Positions 35,037-42,592 of a DNA stretch of 48,337 bases are shown piece by piece; the first letter of the stretch is position 1; every line of letters begins with the position of its first letter. Location of the stretch: positions 1 to 48,337 of the forward strand of contig NZ_LACC01000005.1 in the NCBI RefSeq assembly GCF_000967965.1. Direction: 5' to 3'. The DNA comes from Pseudomonas fluorescens. GTDB lineage: Bacteria; Pseudomonadota; Gammaproteobacteria; Pseudomonadales; Pseudomonadaceae. The notes beneath the pieces were generated by a model. It ran no database searches, had not been told where the DNA came from, and was given only the letters and a program-made list of their open reading frames with translations. The translations under genes and the position numbers were made by a program.

Positions 35037-35936
35037 TCACTGTGCGCTGCGGGCCCTGGCTACGCGGGAACCGGTAGGGCGACCCAATACCGTGCAAATC
35101 TGCTGGCCGGCGAGCATCAAGGCGTCGAGGTCGATTCCGGTGTCGATGCCCAGGCCGTTGAGCAGGTAAACCACGTCTTCGGTGGCGACGTTACCGCTGG
35201 CGCCCTTGGCATAGGGGCAGCCGCCCAGACCGGCGATGGAGCTGTCGAACACCGAGATGCCTTCCAGCAGGCTGGCGTAGATGTTGGCCACAGCCTGGCC
35301 GTAGGTGTCGTGGAAGTGACCTGCGAGTTTCTCCCGGGGCACCTGCTTCGATACCACTTCAAACATCCTGCGGGTTGCGCCAGCGGTGCCGGTGCCGATG
35401 GTGTCCCCCAGCGAAACCTCATAGCAGCCCATGGCATACAACTCGCGAGCGACCACGGCGACCTGCTCCGGGGCGACGTTACCTTCATAGGGGCAGCCCA
35501 GCACGCAGGACACATACCCGCGCACTGTTACACCATGCTGTCTGGCGGCCTCCATGATCGGCCCGAAACGCTCCAGGCTTTCGCTGATCGAGCAATTGAT
35601 GTTGCGCTGGGAAAACGCTTCGGATGCCGCCGCGAACACGGCCACTTCCTTGACTCCGGCGGCGAGGGCGTCTTCGAAACCGCGCAGGTTGGGGGCGAGT
35701 GCGCCGTAGACCACACCCGGTTTGCGCTGGATCTGCGCGAAGACCTCGGCAGAGCCGGCCATCTGCGGCACCCACTTGGGCGAAACGAAGCTGCCGACTT
35801 CTATATAGCCGAGCCCGGCTGCGGTTAGCGCATCGACCAGTTGCACCTTGTCGGTAACACTGATGGGTTGGGCTTCGTTTTGCAGGCCGTCGCGTGGGCC
35901 GACTTCGACAATGCGTACGTGGGTGGGGAGGGGCAT
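35037..35936 (-). CDS. liuE: 3-hydroxy-3-methylglutaryl-CoA lyase
   Basis: 299 residues, DRE-TIM metallolyase. VRIVEVGPRDGLQNE is the N-terminal catalytic block (Asp and Arg of the GPRDG), HFHDTYGQAVAN gives metal-binding histidines, and GLGGCPYAKGASGNVATED holds the catalytic cysteine in the family's GCPYAKGA loop. It cleaves HMG-CoA to acetoacetate and acetyl-CoA, the last step of leucine breakdown. It lies downstream of liuR (147 bases) and away from liuABCD, on the same strand as liuR, separated from it by a REPIN. Confidence 0.96.
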   Translation of the reverse strand: MPLPTHVRIVEVGPRDGLQNEAQPISVTDKVQLVDALTAAGLGYIEVGSFVSPKWVPQMAGSAEVFAQIQRKPGVVYGALAPNLRGFEDALAAGVKEVAVFAAASEAFSQRNINCSISESLERFGPIMEAARQHGVTVRGYVSCVLGCPYEGNVAPEQVAVVARELYAMGCYEVSLGDTIGTGTAGATRRMFEVVSKQVPREKLAGHFHDTYGQAVANIYASLLEGISVFDSSIAGLGGCPYAKGASGNVATEDVVYLLNGLGIDTGIDLDALMLAGQQICTVLGRPTGSRVARARSAQ

Positions 35937-35976
35937 GGGGTTCGACCTGTTGTTATTGTCTTGAGGCTATAAAGAA

Positions 35977-36070
35977 CCTGTGGGAGCGGGCTTGCCCGCG
36001 ATGGCGGAGGATCAGTCAGCATCAATGTTGAATGGCATGCCCCCATCGCGGGCAAGCCCGCTCCCACAGG
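35977..36070. repeat. REPIN between liuR and liuE
   Basis: CCTGTGGGAGCGGGCTTGCC and its inverse GGCAAGCCCGCTCCCACAGG frame 54 bases; the arms are of the GGGCTTGCCCGC subtype. Located within the liuR-liuE spacer. Confidence 0.9.
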
Positions 36071-36083
36071 GAATTGTGTCGGG

Positions 36084-36485
36084 TTACTGAACTGATTCCT
36101 GGCTTTTGAGCGTCTGCTCCAGCGCCTGCACGCAGCGCTCCTCGGCGGTATCCAGTTCCAGTTTCATCTGTTCGATGTCGAGCATTTGCTGTTCAAGCTG
36201 CTCCCGGCGCTCGCTGATTTTCGCCAGCATGCTGTGCAACTGTTTGGTGTTACCGCTGGACGGGTCGTAGAGCTCGATCAGCTCGCGGCATTCAGCCAGG
36301 GAGAAACCGATGCGCTTGCCCCGCAGGATCAGCTTCAGGCTGACCTTGTCGCGGGGCGAGTAGATGCGTTCCTGACCGCGACGCTCGGGGCTGAGCAGGC
36401 CTTGCTCTTCATAAAAGCGAATGGCGCGGGTGGTGATGTCGAGCTCGCGGGCGAGATCGGAAATGCTGTAGGTCTGGCTGCTCAT
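36084..36485 (-). CDS. liuR: MerR-family regulator of leucine/isovalerate genes
   Basis: 133 residues. The MerR HTH (YSISDLARELDITTRAIRFY) and EEQGLLSPERRGQERIYSPR wing are at the N-terminus; a coiled-coil dimerisation helix follows (LAKISERREQLEQQMLDIEQMKLELDTAEER). LiuR proteins control liu operons in Proteobacteria and respond to pathway acyl-CoA intermediates. A LiuR-type palindrome sits at 36528-36543, about 45 bases upstream, so autoregulation is likely. Start ATG at 36485 has no strong ribosome site. It precedes liuE in the same direction. Confidence 0.93.
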   Translation of the reverse strand: MSSQTYSISDLARELDITTRAIRFYEEQGLLSPERRGQERIYSPRDKVSLKLILRGKRIGFSLAECRELIELYDPSSGNTKQLHSMLAKISERREQLEQQMLDIEQMKLELDTAEERCVQALEQTLKSQESVQ

Positions 36486-36527
36486 GGGCGCGCTCGCAAA
36501 AGGTCATGGCGCTAAGCTAATGGCAGG

Positions 36528-36543
36528 TTGACGTTTACGTCAA
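36528..36543. promoter_or_regulatory. LiuR-type operator at the liuR promoter
   Basis: TTGACGTTTACGTCAA, palindromic except at the two central bases, matching the sites before liuA in the ACGTT.ACGT core. It lies 43 bases upstream of the liuR start. Confidence 0.78.
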
Positions 36544-36575
36544 GGGGTAGCGATTTTTGCTGTTCTTGCTGGCCC

Positions 36576-36670
36576 CATCGCGAGCAGGCTCGCTCCTACA
36601 GGGGATCTTCGTAGTACACAGATTTCGTGTTCACAGTAGATTCAATGTGGGAGCGAGCCTGCTCGCGATG
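36576..36670. repeat. REP pair in tail-out orientation
   Basis: CATCGCGAGCAGGCTCGCTC (36576-36595) first and GTGGGAGCGAGCCTGCTCGC (36647-36666) second, the opposite order from a REPIN. It lies between liuR and the LysR gene that follows on the same strand. Confidence 0.78.
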
Positions 36671-36692
36671 AACGATAACTCGGTACAAGGCC

Positions 36693-37622
36693 CTACACCT
36701 TCTCGAGCTTTTTCTCCTGCGCCGTCACCTGCTGGCACAACTCGATCATCTGCTCGCGCATCCAGCGGTTCGCCGGGTCCTGGTCGGTGCTTTCGTGCCA
36801 GTAGAGGTGGGTTTCCACCGGCGGCACATCGTTGACCGGCAGATAGAAGGCGTGCAGGTCGTTACGGCGGGCGAAGCGCTCCGGCACGGTCATGACCATG
36901 TCGGTCTGCTGCAACACTTGCGAGGCCATCAGGTAATGCTGGGAGCGCAGGGCGATCTTGCGCTGGATGCCCATCTTGCCCAGAGCCAGGTCGACATAGC
37001 CGAGGCCGCTGCGACGGCTGGAAATATGGATGTGGGTCAGGCTCAGGTAATCATCCAGCGTGAGTTTCTCCTTGCCCGCCAGCGGATGCCCCTTGCGCAT
37101 GGCGCACACATAGCGGTCCTCCATCAACTTGACGTGACGCACCTGCGGGTCGGTGTTGAGTGGCGCATCCACCGCGAAGTCGAGACGACCGGCCGCCAGT
37201 TCCTTGGTGGTTTCCCGGCGTTTGGACAGGAAGCTTTCGATGATCACCGCCGGCGCCAGGCGACGCAGGCGTTGGAATAGCAGCGGCAGGATCACCGCTT
37301 CGGTGAGGTCGGTCATGCTGATGCGATAGGTCTTGACCGCTTGCTGCGGATTGAAAATGCGGCTTTCCTGCACCGACACGCGCAGCAGCGAGAGCGCATT
37401 GCGCACCGGACCGATGATGTTCTGCGCCATGGGCGTGGGCACCATGCCTTGGGCGGTGCGCACAAACAACGGGTCGTTGAAGGTTTCGCGCAACCGGGCC
37501 AGAGCGTTCGACACCGCCGGCTGGGTAATGCCCACAATCTGCCCGGCGCGGGTCAGGTTGGCTTCGGTGTAGATCGCGTCGAAGACGATGAAAAGGTTGA
37601 GATCGACCTTGCTCAGATTCAT
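36693..37622 (-). CDS. LysR-family regulator (NodD/DntR-like subgroup)
   Basis: 309 residues. The HTH has TEANLTRAGQIVGITQPAVS at about 18-37, and the effector domain begins near residue 90. The N-terminus (MNLSKVDLNLFIVFDAIYTE) and the high similarity to NodD/LeuO-type proteins place it in that subgroup. It is divergent from an acyl-CoA dehydrogenase gene (164 bases apart), which it probably controls. The effector is unknown; an acyl-CoA or aromatic/fatty acid derivative is possible. Confidence 0.88.
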   Translation of the reverse strand: MNLSKVDLNLFIVFDAIYTEANLTRAGQIVGITQPAVSNALARLRETFNDPLFVRTAQGMVPTPMAQNIIGPVRNALSLLRVSVQESRIFNPQQAVKTYRISMTDLTEAVILPLLFQRLRRLAPAVIIESFLSKRRETTKELAAGRLDFAVDAPLNTDPQVRHVKLMEDRYVCAMRKGHPLAGKEKLTLDDYLSLTHIHISSRRSGLGYVDLALGKMGIQRKIALRSQHYLMASQVLQQTDMVMTVPERFARRNDLHAFYLPVNDVPPVETHLYWHESTDQDPANRWMREQMIELCQQVTAQEKKLEKV

Positions 37623-37667
37623 TACGCGGCTCTCTTATTGTGTGGGCGGGCTGACCGTGACGATCAG

Positions 37668-37682
37668 CCGATCATATATCGG
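37668..37682. promoter_or_regulatory. palindrome in the LysR/acyl-CoA dehydrogenase divergent promoter
   Basis: CCGAT-CATAT-ATCGG, 5-bp arms around 5 bases, 46 bases upstream of the LysR start. Candidate LysR binding site. Confidence 0.45.
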
Positions 37683-37786
37683 TGATGAATGTTTATACAC
37701 GCCGAGAATAGGCTAGGTAAATTATCAACGCTGTTCTAGCATCGATACATGACCTAAACAACCTCCCCCAAGAAGGTATCTCGCTC

Positions 37787-39016
37787 ATGGATTTCGCTTA
37801 TTCGCCCAAGGTTCAGGAACTGCGTGAGCGCGTAACAGCGTTCATGGACACCTACGTCTATCCCGCCGAAGCCGTGTTCGAGCGCCAGGTCGCCGAGGGC
37901 GATCGCTGGCAGCCGACCGCGATAATGGAAGAACTCAAACTCAAGGCCAAGGCCGAGGGCCTGTGGAATTTGTTTCTACCTGAGTCCGAGCTCGGTGCCG
38001 GCCTGACCAACCTCGAATACGCGCCATTGGCGGAAATCATGGGCCGTTCGCTGCTGGGACCAGAGCCGTTCAACTGCTCGGCACCGGACACCGGCAACAT
38101 GGAAGTGCTGGTGCGCTATGCCAACGAAGAGCAGAAGCAACGCTGGCTCGAACCCTTGCTGCGCGGCGAGATCCGCTCGGCATTCGCCATGACCGAACCG
38201 GACGTTGCGTCCTCCGACGCCACCAACATGGCCGCCCGGGCCGTGCGCGATGGCGACGAGTGGGTGATCAACGGCAAGAAATGGTGGACGTCGGGTGCTT
38301 GCGACCCGCGCTGCAAAATCCTGATTTTCATGGGGCTGAGCGATCCGGACGCGCCACGTCACGCCCAGCACTCGATGATCCTGGTGCCGGTGGATGCGCC
38401 TGGTGTGAAGATCGTGCGTCCGCTGCCGGTGTTTGGATACGACGATGCACCTCATGGCCACGCCGAAGTGCACTTTGAAAACGTGCGGGTGCCGTACGAA
38501 AACGTCCTGTTGGGCGAAGGACGCGGCTTCGAAATCGCACAGGGTCGCCTTGGCCCGGGTCGGATTCACCACTGCATGCGTTCGATCGGCATGGCCGAGC
38601 GCGCACTGGAACTGATGTGCAAACGCTCGGTGAGCCGCACGGCGTTCGGCAAGCCTTTGGCACGCCTGGGTGGCAACATCGACAAGATCGCCGACTCGCG
38701 GATGGAAATCGACATGGCACGCCTGCTGACGTTGAAAGCGGCGTACATGATGGACACCGTCGGCAACAAAGTGGCGAAAAGCGAGATCGCGCAGATCAAG
38801 GTCGTGGCGCCGAACGTTGCGCTGCGGGTGATCGACCGGGCGATCCAGATCCATGGCGGGGCAGGGGTTTCCAACGATTTCCCGCTGGCCTACATGTATG
38901 CGATGCAGCGCACCCTGCGCCTGGCCGACGGCCCGGACGAAGTGCACCGTGCGGCGATCGGCAAGTTTGAGATCGGCAAATATGTGCCGAAGGAAATGAT
39001 GCGTAGCGGACACTAA
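37787..39016 (+). CDS. acyl-CoA dehydrogenase (ACAD10/11-like)
   Basis: 409 residues. [15 protein letters not shown] is the FAD/substrate block; [20 protein letters not shown] and [20 protein letters not shown] are core dehydrogenase helices; and [19 protein letters not shown] is the C-terminal block. The long first helix region and the overall set resemble the ACAD10/ACAD11-like dehydrogenases, which in Pseudomonas often occur with phosphotransferase-type 4-hydroxyacid catabolism genes; none is visible here. The substrate is unknown. AGAAGG lies about 10 bases upstream of the ATG. It is divergent from a LysR regulator and followed by a REP element. Confidence 0.93.
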   Translation: MDFAYSPKVQELRERVTAFMDTYVYPAEAVFERQVAEGDRWQPTAIMEELKLKAKAEGLWNLFLPESELGAGLTNLEYAPLAEIMGRSLLGPEPFNCSAPDTGNMEVLVRYANEEQKQRWLEPLLRGEIRSAFAMTEPDVASSDATNMAARAVRDGDEWVINGKKWWTSGACDPRCKILIFMGLSDPDAPRHAQHSMILVPVDAPGVKIVRPLPVFGYDDAPHGHAEVHFENVRVPYENVLLGEGRGFEIAQGRLGPGRIHHCMRSIGMAERALELMCKRSVSRTAFGKPLARLGGNIDKIADSRMEIDMARLLTLKAAYMMDTVGNKVAKSEIAQIKVVAPNVALRVIDRAIQIHGGAGVSNDFPLAYMYAMQRTLRLADGPDEVHRAAIGKFEIGKYVPKEMMRSGH

Positions 39017-39047
39017 GACCGCAAAGAATTTGTGGGCAGTGAGTATT

Positions 39048-39194
39048 TGTGGCGAGGGGGCTTGCCCCCGTTGGACCGCGAAGCGGGCCTGAATCCATTC
39101 ACCGTGTTGGCTCTGATACAACGCGGTGGATGATTCGCGACTGCTTCGCAGCCGAACGGGGCGGTGCGGCGTTCCGACAAGCCCCCTCGCCACA
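39048..39194. repeat. long composite REP element (GTGGCGAGGGGGC type)
   Basis: TGTGGCGAGGGGGCTTGCCC (39048-39067) with CAAGCCCCCTCGCCACA (39178-39194) as outer arms; the interior contains a second inverted region (GACTGCTTCGCAGCC). Third copy of the family seen at 16354 and 32485. Confidence 0.82.
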
Positions 39195-39210
39195 TTGTTC
39201 TGTATTCAAA

Positions 39211-40551
39211 TCAGTAAACCCAAACCTCAACTCGCCGATTCTTGATCCTTCCCTCATCGGCGCTATTGGCCGCCACCGGCATCTCGGCACCGAATCCGCG
39301 TATCTCGCGAAACACCACGCCGTTCTTCACCAACTCCCGCCGTACCGCCATGGCCCGCAGCTTCGACAACAGATCGGCGCGCGCCGGGTCGCTCTTGGCA
39401 TCGCCAAAACCCACCAGCGTCACTTGTCCGGACATTTTGTCTTGCTGCTTTATATAGTCGAGCACCCGCGTCAGGTCCTGCCGCGCCTTGTTGTCCAGGC
39501 TGGCACTGCCTTCTTCGAAGCGAAAATTCACCGACAGCCGCTGGGCATGACGGCTGAGGGACTGGTATCCCTCTGGCATCAGCGCATTCGGCGTAACGGC
39601 CATGGCCTGGACGGTCTGGGCGATAAACCCGTTGGCGGCGACAATCGCTTGCCCTTTGCTGCTTTGGGCATAGGCCACCAGCGCTTGGGCCCAGGGATTT
39701 TTCCCCGTCGGTGGCAGGTAAAAGAACAACCGACGGGACAGCGGATAATCTTCCGTGGCAATCAGGCTGTTGAGCGGCAGCATGGCTTGCGATTGACCGT
39801 CGACAATGGCCACGGCTTTGGCCTGGCGCACGTAGGGTAAACCGATAAAACCGATGCCTTGCGGGTCTGCGCTGACCGCATTGGACAGTTGATCGCTGGA
39901 CTCGAATCGTTTCGCCGCGATGCCGAGGGTTTTCCCACGGCCGCTGAGGACCAGTTCCTTGAAAGTGTCGTAGGTCCCGGACTGATCATCCCGCGCATAC
40001 AGATGAATCGGCCCGCCGCGACCGCCGATGTCTTCCCAGGTCTTCACCTCGCCACTGAAGATGCGCGCCAGTTGCACGGTGTCGAGTTGATTCAGCGGAT
40101 TGTCCGGGTGAAGGATGATCGCCAGGCCGTCGATGGCGATGACCTGTTCGGCGCTCGGGCTTTTCAGGTCACCGAGCGATTGCAGGCTGGCCAGTTCGCT
40201 GTCCTTGATCGGGCGCGACGAGGCGGCAAGATCGGCGCTGGCGGTTTTTAGCGCAGTGAAACCGGTGCTGGAACCATGGGCCGCTACTTCTACCACGACC
40301 CGACGGCCCTGAACGGTTTCGCCGACGATGCGCAGTTCGTTGGCGGTGTCCGGGGTTTCGCGGTGGATCCTGCGCAGGCCCTGTTCACTCAGCAGGCCCT
40401 CGACCAGCGCCGGTCCCAATGCGGCGCCGATGGTGTTGGAACCCTGAATTCGCAGCACCGGGCCGTGTTCGGGTGTCGGCAAGTCGCCAGCCGAGGCCGC
40501 CTGCGGCAAGCCCGTGCACAGCATCAACAGGAACAACACGCGCAGCATCAT
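39211..40551 (-). CDS. PstS-like phosphate-binding/OmpA-domain fusion protein
   Basis: 446 residues. A signal peptide (about 1-21, ending AASA) is followed by a PBP-like domain (about 30-320): LRIQGSNTIGAAL, then YARDDQSGTYDTFKELV, resembling the PstS ligand-loop residues. Residues about 340-446 form an OmpA-type peptidoglycan-binding domain (VNFRFEEGSASLDNKAR, NRRVEVWVY). So a phosphate-type binding protein is tethered to peptidoglycan rather than free or lipid-anchored. Function might be phosphate sensing or storage at the wall; no Pst ABC genes are nearby. Start ATG at 40551 is followed by a second ATG; AAGG lies 8 bases upstream of the first. Confidence 0.88.
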   Translation of the reverse strand: MMLRVLFLLMLCTGLPQAASAGDLPTPEHGPVLRIQGSNTIGAALGPALVEGLLSEQGLRRIHRETPDTANELRIVGETVQGRRVVVEVAAHGSSTGFTALKTASADLAASSRPIKDSELASLQSLGDLKSPSAEQVIAIDGLAIILHPDNPLNQLDTVQLARIFSGEVKTWEDIGGRGGPIHLYARDDQSGTYDTFKELVLSGRGKTLGIAAKRFESSDQLSNAVSADPQGIGFIGLPYVRQAKAVAIVDGQSQAMLPLNSLIATEDYPLSRRLFFYLPPTGKNPWAQALVAYAQSSKGQAIVAANGFIAQTVQAMAVTPNALMPEGYQSLSRHAQRLSVNFRFEEGSASLDNKARQDLTRVLDYIKQQDKMSGQVTLVGFGDAKSDPARADLLSKLRAMAVRRELVKNGVVFREIRGFGAEMPVAANSADEGRIKNRRVEVWVY

Positions 40552-40620
40552 GCCGGCACCTTACATAGCCAAAGGAGGTGTCGGGAGATTAAGTCAGTAA
40601 GGTTTCCGAAAAATGACACT

Positions 40621-40724
40621 TGTAGGAGAGAGCGTGCTCGCGATGGCGGACTGTCAGTCAACATTGGTGCTGAATGTCACACCGCAATCGTCGGAACGCC
40701 GCCCGGAGCAAGCTCGCTCCTACA
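40621..40724. repeat. degenerate REPIN
   Basis: TGTAGGAGAGAGCGTGCTCG and the inverse GAGCAAGCTCGCTCCTACA frame about 65 bases, with several mismatches (for example GAGAGAGCG in the left arm). It lies between the PstS-OmpA start and the xthA stop. Confidence 0.75.
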
Positions 40725-40748
40725 GGGGATTGATGTGGCCGGGAGAAA

Positions 40749-41561
40749 TCAGCTCAACTCAAGCCAGATCGGCGCATGGTCCGATGGTTTTTCCATGCCA
40801 CGCAGTTCGTAGTCCACCCCCGCAGCCTTCACCCGTGGCAGCAAGCCCTGGGAGGCGAGAATCAGGTCGATACGCAGGCCACGCTTGGGTTCGTCTTCGA
40901 AGCCACGGCTGCGGTAGTCGAACCAGCTGAAGGTGTCGGTCACGTCCGGATTCAGGTGGCGGAAACTGTCCACCAGGCCCCAGTTCTTCAGGCGGGCCAT
41001 CCACTCGCGCTCTTCCGGCAAGAAGCTGCATTTTCCGGTTTTCAGCCAGCGCTTCATGTTATCCGGGCCGATGCCGATGTCGCAGTCTTCCGGGGAAATG
41101 TTCACATCGCCCATCACTACCAGCGGCTGGTCGTTCTTGAACTGGCTTTCCAGTAATTGCTGCAAGTCGCCGTAGAAACGTTCCTTGGCCGGGAACTTGG
41201 TCGGGTGGTCGCGGCTTTCACCCTGTGGGAAGTAGCCGTTCATGATGGTCACCGGCACGCCGTTGGCATCGGCGAAGGTGCCCCAGATGAAGCGCCGCTG
41301 GGCGTCTTCTTCGTCGGTGGCGAAACCTTTATGCAGGGCCAGCGGCTCCTGGCGCGAGAGCAAGGCGACGCCGTAGTGACCTTTTTGCCCGTGGAAGTAC
41401 ACGTGATAACCCAGGGCCTGAACCTCGGCCAGCGGGAACTGATCGTCGTGGACCTTGGTTTCCTGCAAGCCGATCACATCGGGCTGGTGCTTTTCAATCA
41501 GCGCCGCCAGCTGATGGGGACGGGCGCGCAGCCCGTTGATGTTGAAGGAGACGATCTTCAT
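40749..41561 (-). CDS. xthA: exodeoxyribonuclease III
   Basis: 270 residues, near the 268 of E. coli Exo III. Motifs: [18 protein letters not shown] with E34, [11 protein letters not shown] (Asp and Asn of the active site), IDLIL (Asp) and SDHAPIW (His). It is the class II AP endonuclease for base-excision repair, also with 3'-to-5' exonuclease activity. The start at 41561 fits the [10 protein letters not shown] family N-terminus; an upstream start would add 13 residues. CAGGA lies 9 bases before it. The gene is monocistronic and divergent from the GNAT gene across a REP pair. Confidence 0.97.
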   Translation of the reverse strand: MKIVSFNINGLRARPHQLAALIEKHQPDVIGLQETKVHDDQFPLAEVQALGYHVYFHGQKGHYGVALLSRQEPLALHKGFATDEEDAQRRFIWGTFADANGVPVTIMNGYFPQGESRDHPTKFPAKERFYGDLQQLLESQFKNDQPLVVMGDVNISPEDCDIGIGPDNMKRWLKTGKCSFLPEEREWMARLKNWGLVDSFRHLNPDVTDTFSWFDYRSRGFEDEPKRGLRIDLILASQGLLPRVKAAGVDYELRGMEKPSDHAPIWLELS

Positions 41562-41671
41562 GGTCGGCAGTCCTGGCAAAAGGGCGATGCTAGCTGACAT
41601 GTGGGAATCGGGCCAGTGTGGGGTGAGGGGATTTACTGGGTTCTGTCAGATCTGTGTAGGCAGTCCTGGCC

Positions 41672-41765
41672 CCTTCGCGAGCAAGCCCGCTCCCACAGTG
41701 GGTTGTATCGTCCACAGAATTTGCTCACACAACGGCACCTGTGGGAGCGAGCCTGCTCGCGAAGG
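41672..41765. repeat. REP pair, CCTTCGCGAGCA subtype, tail-out
   Basis: CCTTCGCGAGCAAGCCCGCT (41672-41691) and GTGGGAGCGAGCCTGCTCGC (41741-41760) with a following GAAGG (41761-41765). Lies between divergent xthA and the GNAT gene, with the promoter side of each beyond it. Confidence 0.78.
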
Positions 41766-41876
41766 CGATTTCATTGCCTACACTCATTGCGGATCTGTAA
41801 GGAACTGTGTCAGCGCCGACAGGCTCGTAACAACAAGAGCGCAGCCACCCGAGCTGTGCCGGGGAGATCAACCGTC

Positions 41877-42527
41877 ATGCCCGAAACCTCAACCGTCATC
41901 GCCGATATCCATATGCTCGACAGCGGCTACGCCCGCGAAGCGCGTTCGCTGCTGTACCAGGCTTATCGACACGAGCCGACCTTCGGCTATCTGTTCGAAG
42001 CCGAGCGCCTTGGCTACGAACAGCGGGTTCGCGCCACCGTGCGCGAGCTGGTGACCCAGCACTTTCTCCAGGACCTGCCGGCCATCGGCCTGCTGGTCAA
42101 CGACCGCCTGATCGGCATCGCCCTGATCGCACCCCCGCAACGTCGTCTCGGCGTCACCGAAAGTTGGGCTTGGCGCTTGCGCATGGTGCTCAGTACGGGA
42201 TTTCGCTGCACCCGTCGCTACCTCGATTATCACGCCGCCGTGGAGGCCTGCGTACCGAACGAATCGGTGCACGTCCTGCCGTTGCTGGGGGTTCATCCGC
42301 AGTTCCAGGGCAAACATTTCGGCGAGCAACTGTTGCAAGCCGTGCACAACTGGTGCGCGGTGGATGAAAATTCACAGGGAGTGATCCTCGATACCGGGAA
42401 CCCTCGCTACCTGGAGTTCTATAAGCGTCAGGGCTATGAGGAAATCGGTGAAGTTGCTGTAGGACCGATTCGCGAACACGTGTTTTTTCACCCCAATCCC
42501 CAGGTGTTACATACTGCAACGGCTTGA
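41877..42527 (+). CDS. GNAT-family N-acetyltransferase
   Basis: 216 residues. The acetyl-CoA-binding motif A is LPLLGVHPQFQGKHFGEQLL with Q144-G149 (QGKHFG) as the pyrophosphate loop, and motif B ends FYKRQGYEEIG near 181-191. The N-terminal third has no motif that names a substrate. It is cytosolic. It may acetylate a small amine or a protein N-terminus; the sequence does not say. ATG at 41877 chosen on GGGGAG 10 bases upstream; there is no closer start. It is followed 65 bases later by tamA. Confidence 0.88.
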   Translation: MPETSTVIADIHMLDSGYAREARSLLYQAYRHEPTFGYLFEAERLGYEQRVRATVRELVTQHFLQDLPAIGLLVNDRLIGIALIAPPQRRLGVTESWAWRLRMVLSTGFRCTRRYLDYHAAVEACVPNESVHVLPLLGVHPQFQGKHFGEQLLQAVHNWCAVDENSQGVILDTGNPRYLEFYKRQGYEEIGEVAVGPIREHVFFHPNPQVLHTATA

Positions 42528-42555
42528 ACGGCGAACTTTCCGGGCATGTCAGGCT

Positions 42556-42581
42556 CTATCACGCTCTCAAGCTCGTGATAG
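42556..42581 (+). promoter_or_regulatory. hairpin in the tamA leader
   Basis: 8-bp stem CTATCACG / CGTGATAG with a 10-base loop, ending 11 bases before the tamA ATG. It may restrict access to the tamA ribosome-binding region, or be an operator half-site; no T-tract. Confidence 0.4.
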
Positions 42582-42592
42582 CATCCGCGCCT

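Noticed and set aside
6014..41765. CRISPR array suggested by many short palindromic repeats
   Set aside because: The repeats are dispersed as REP pairs with no regular spacers or cas genes; they are REP/REPIN elements.
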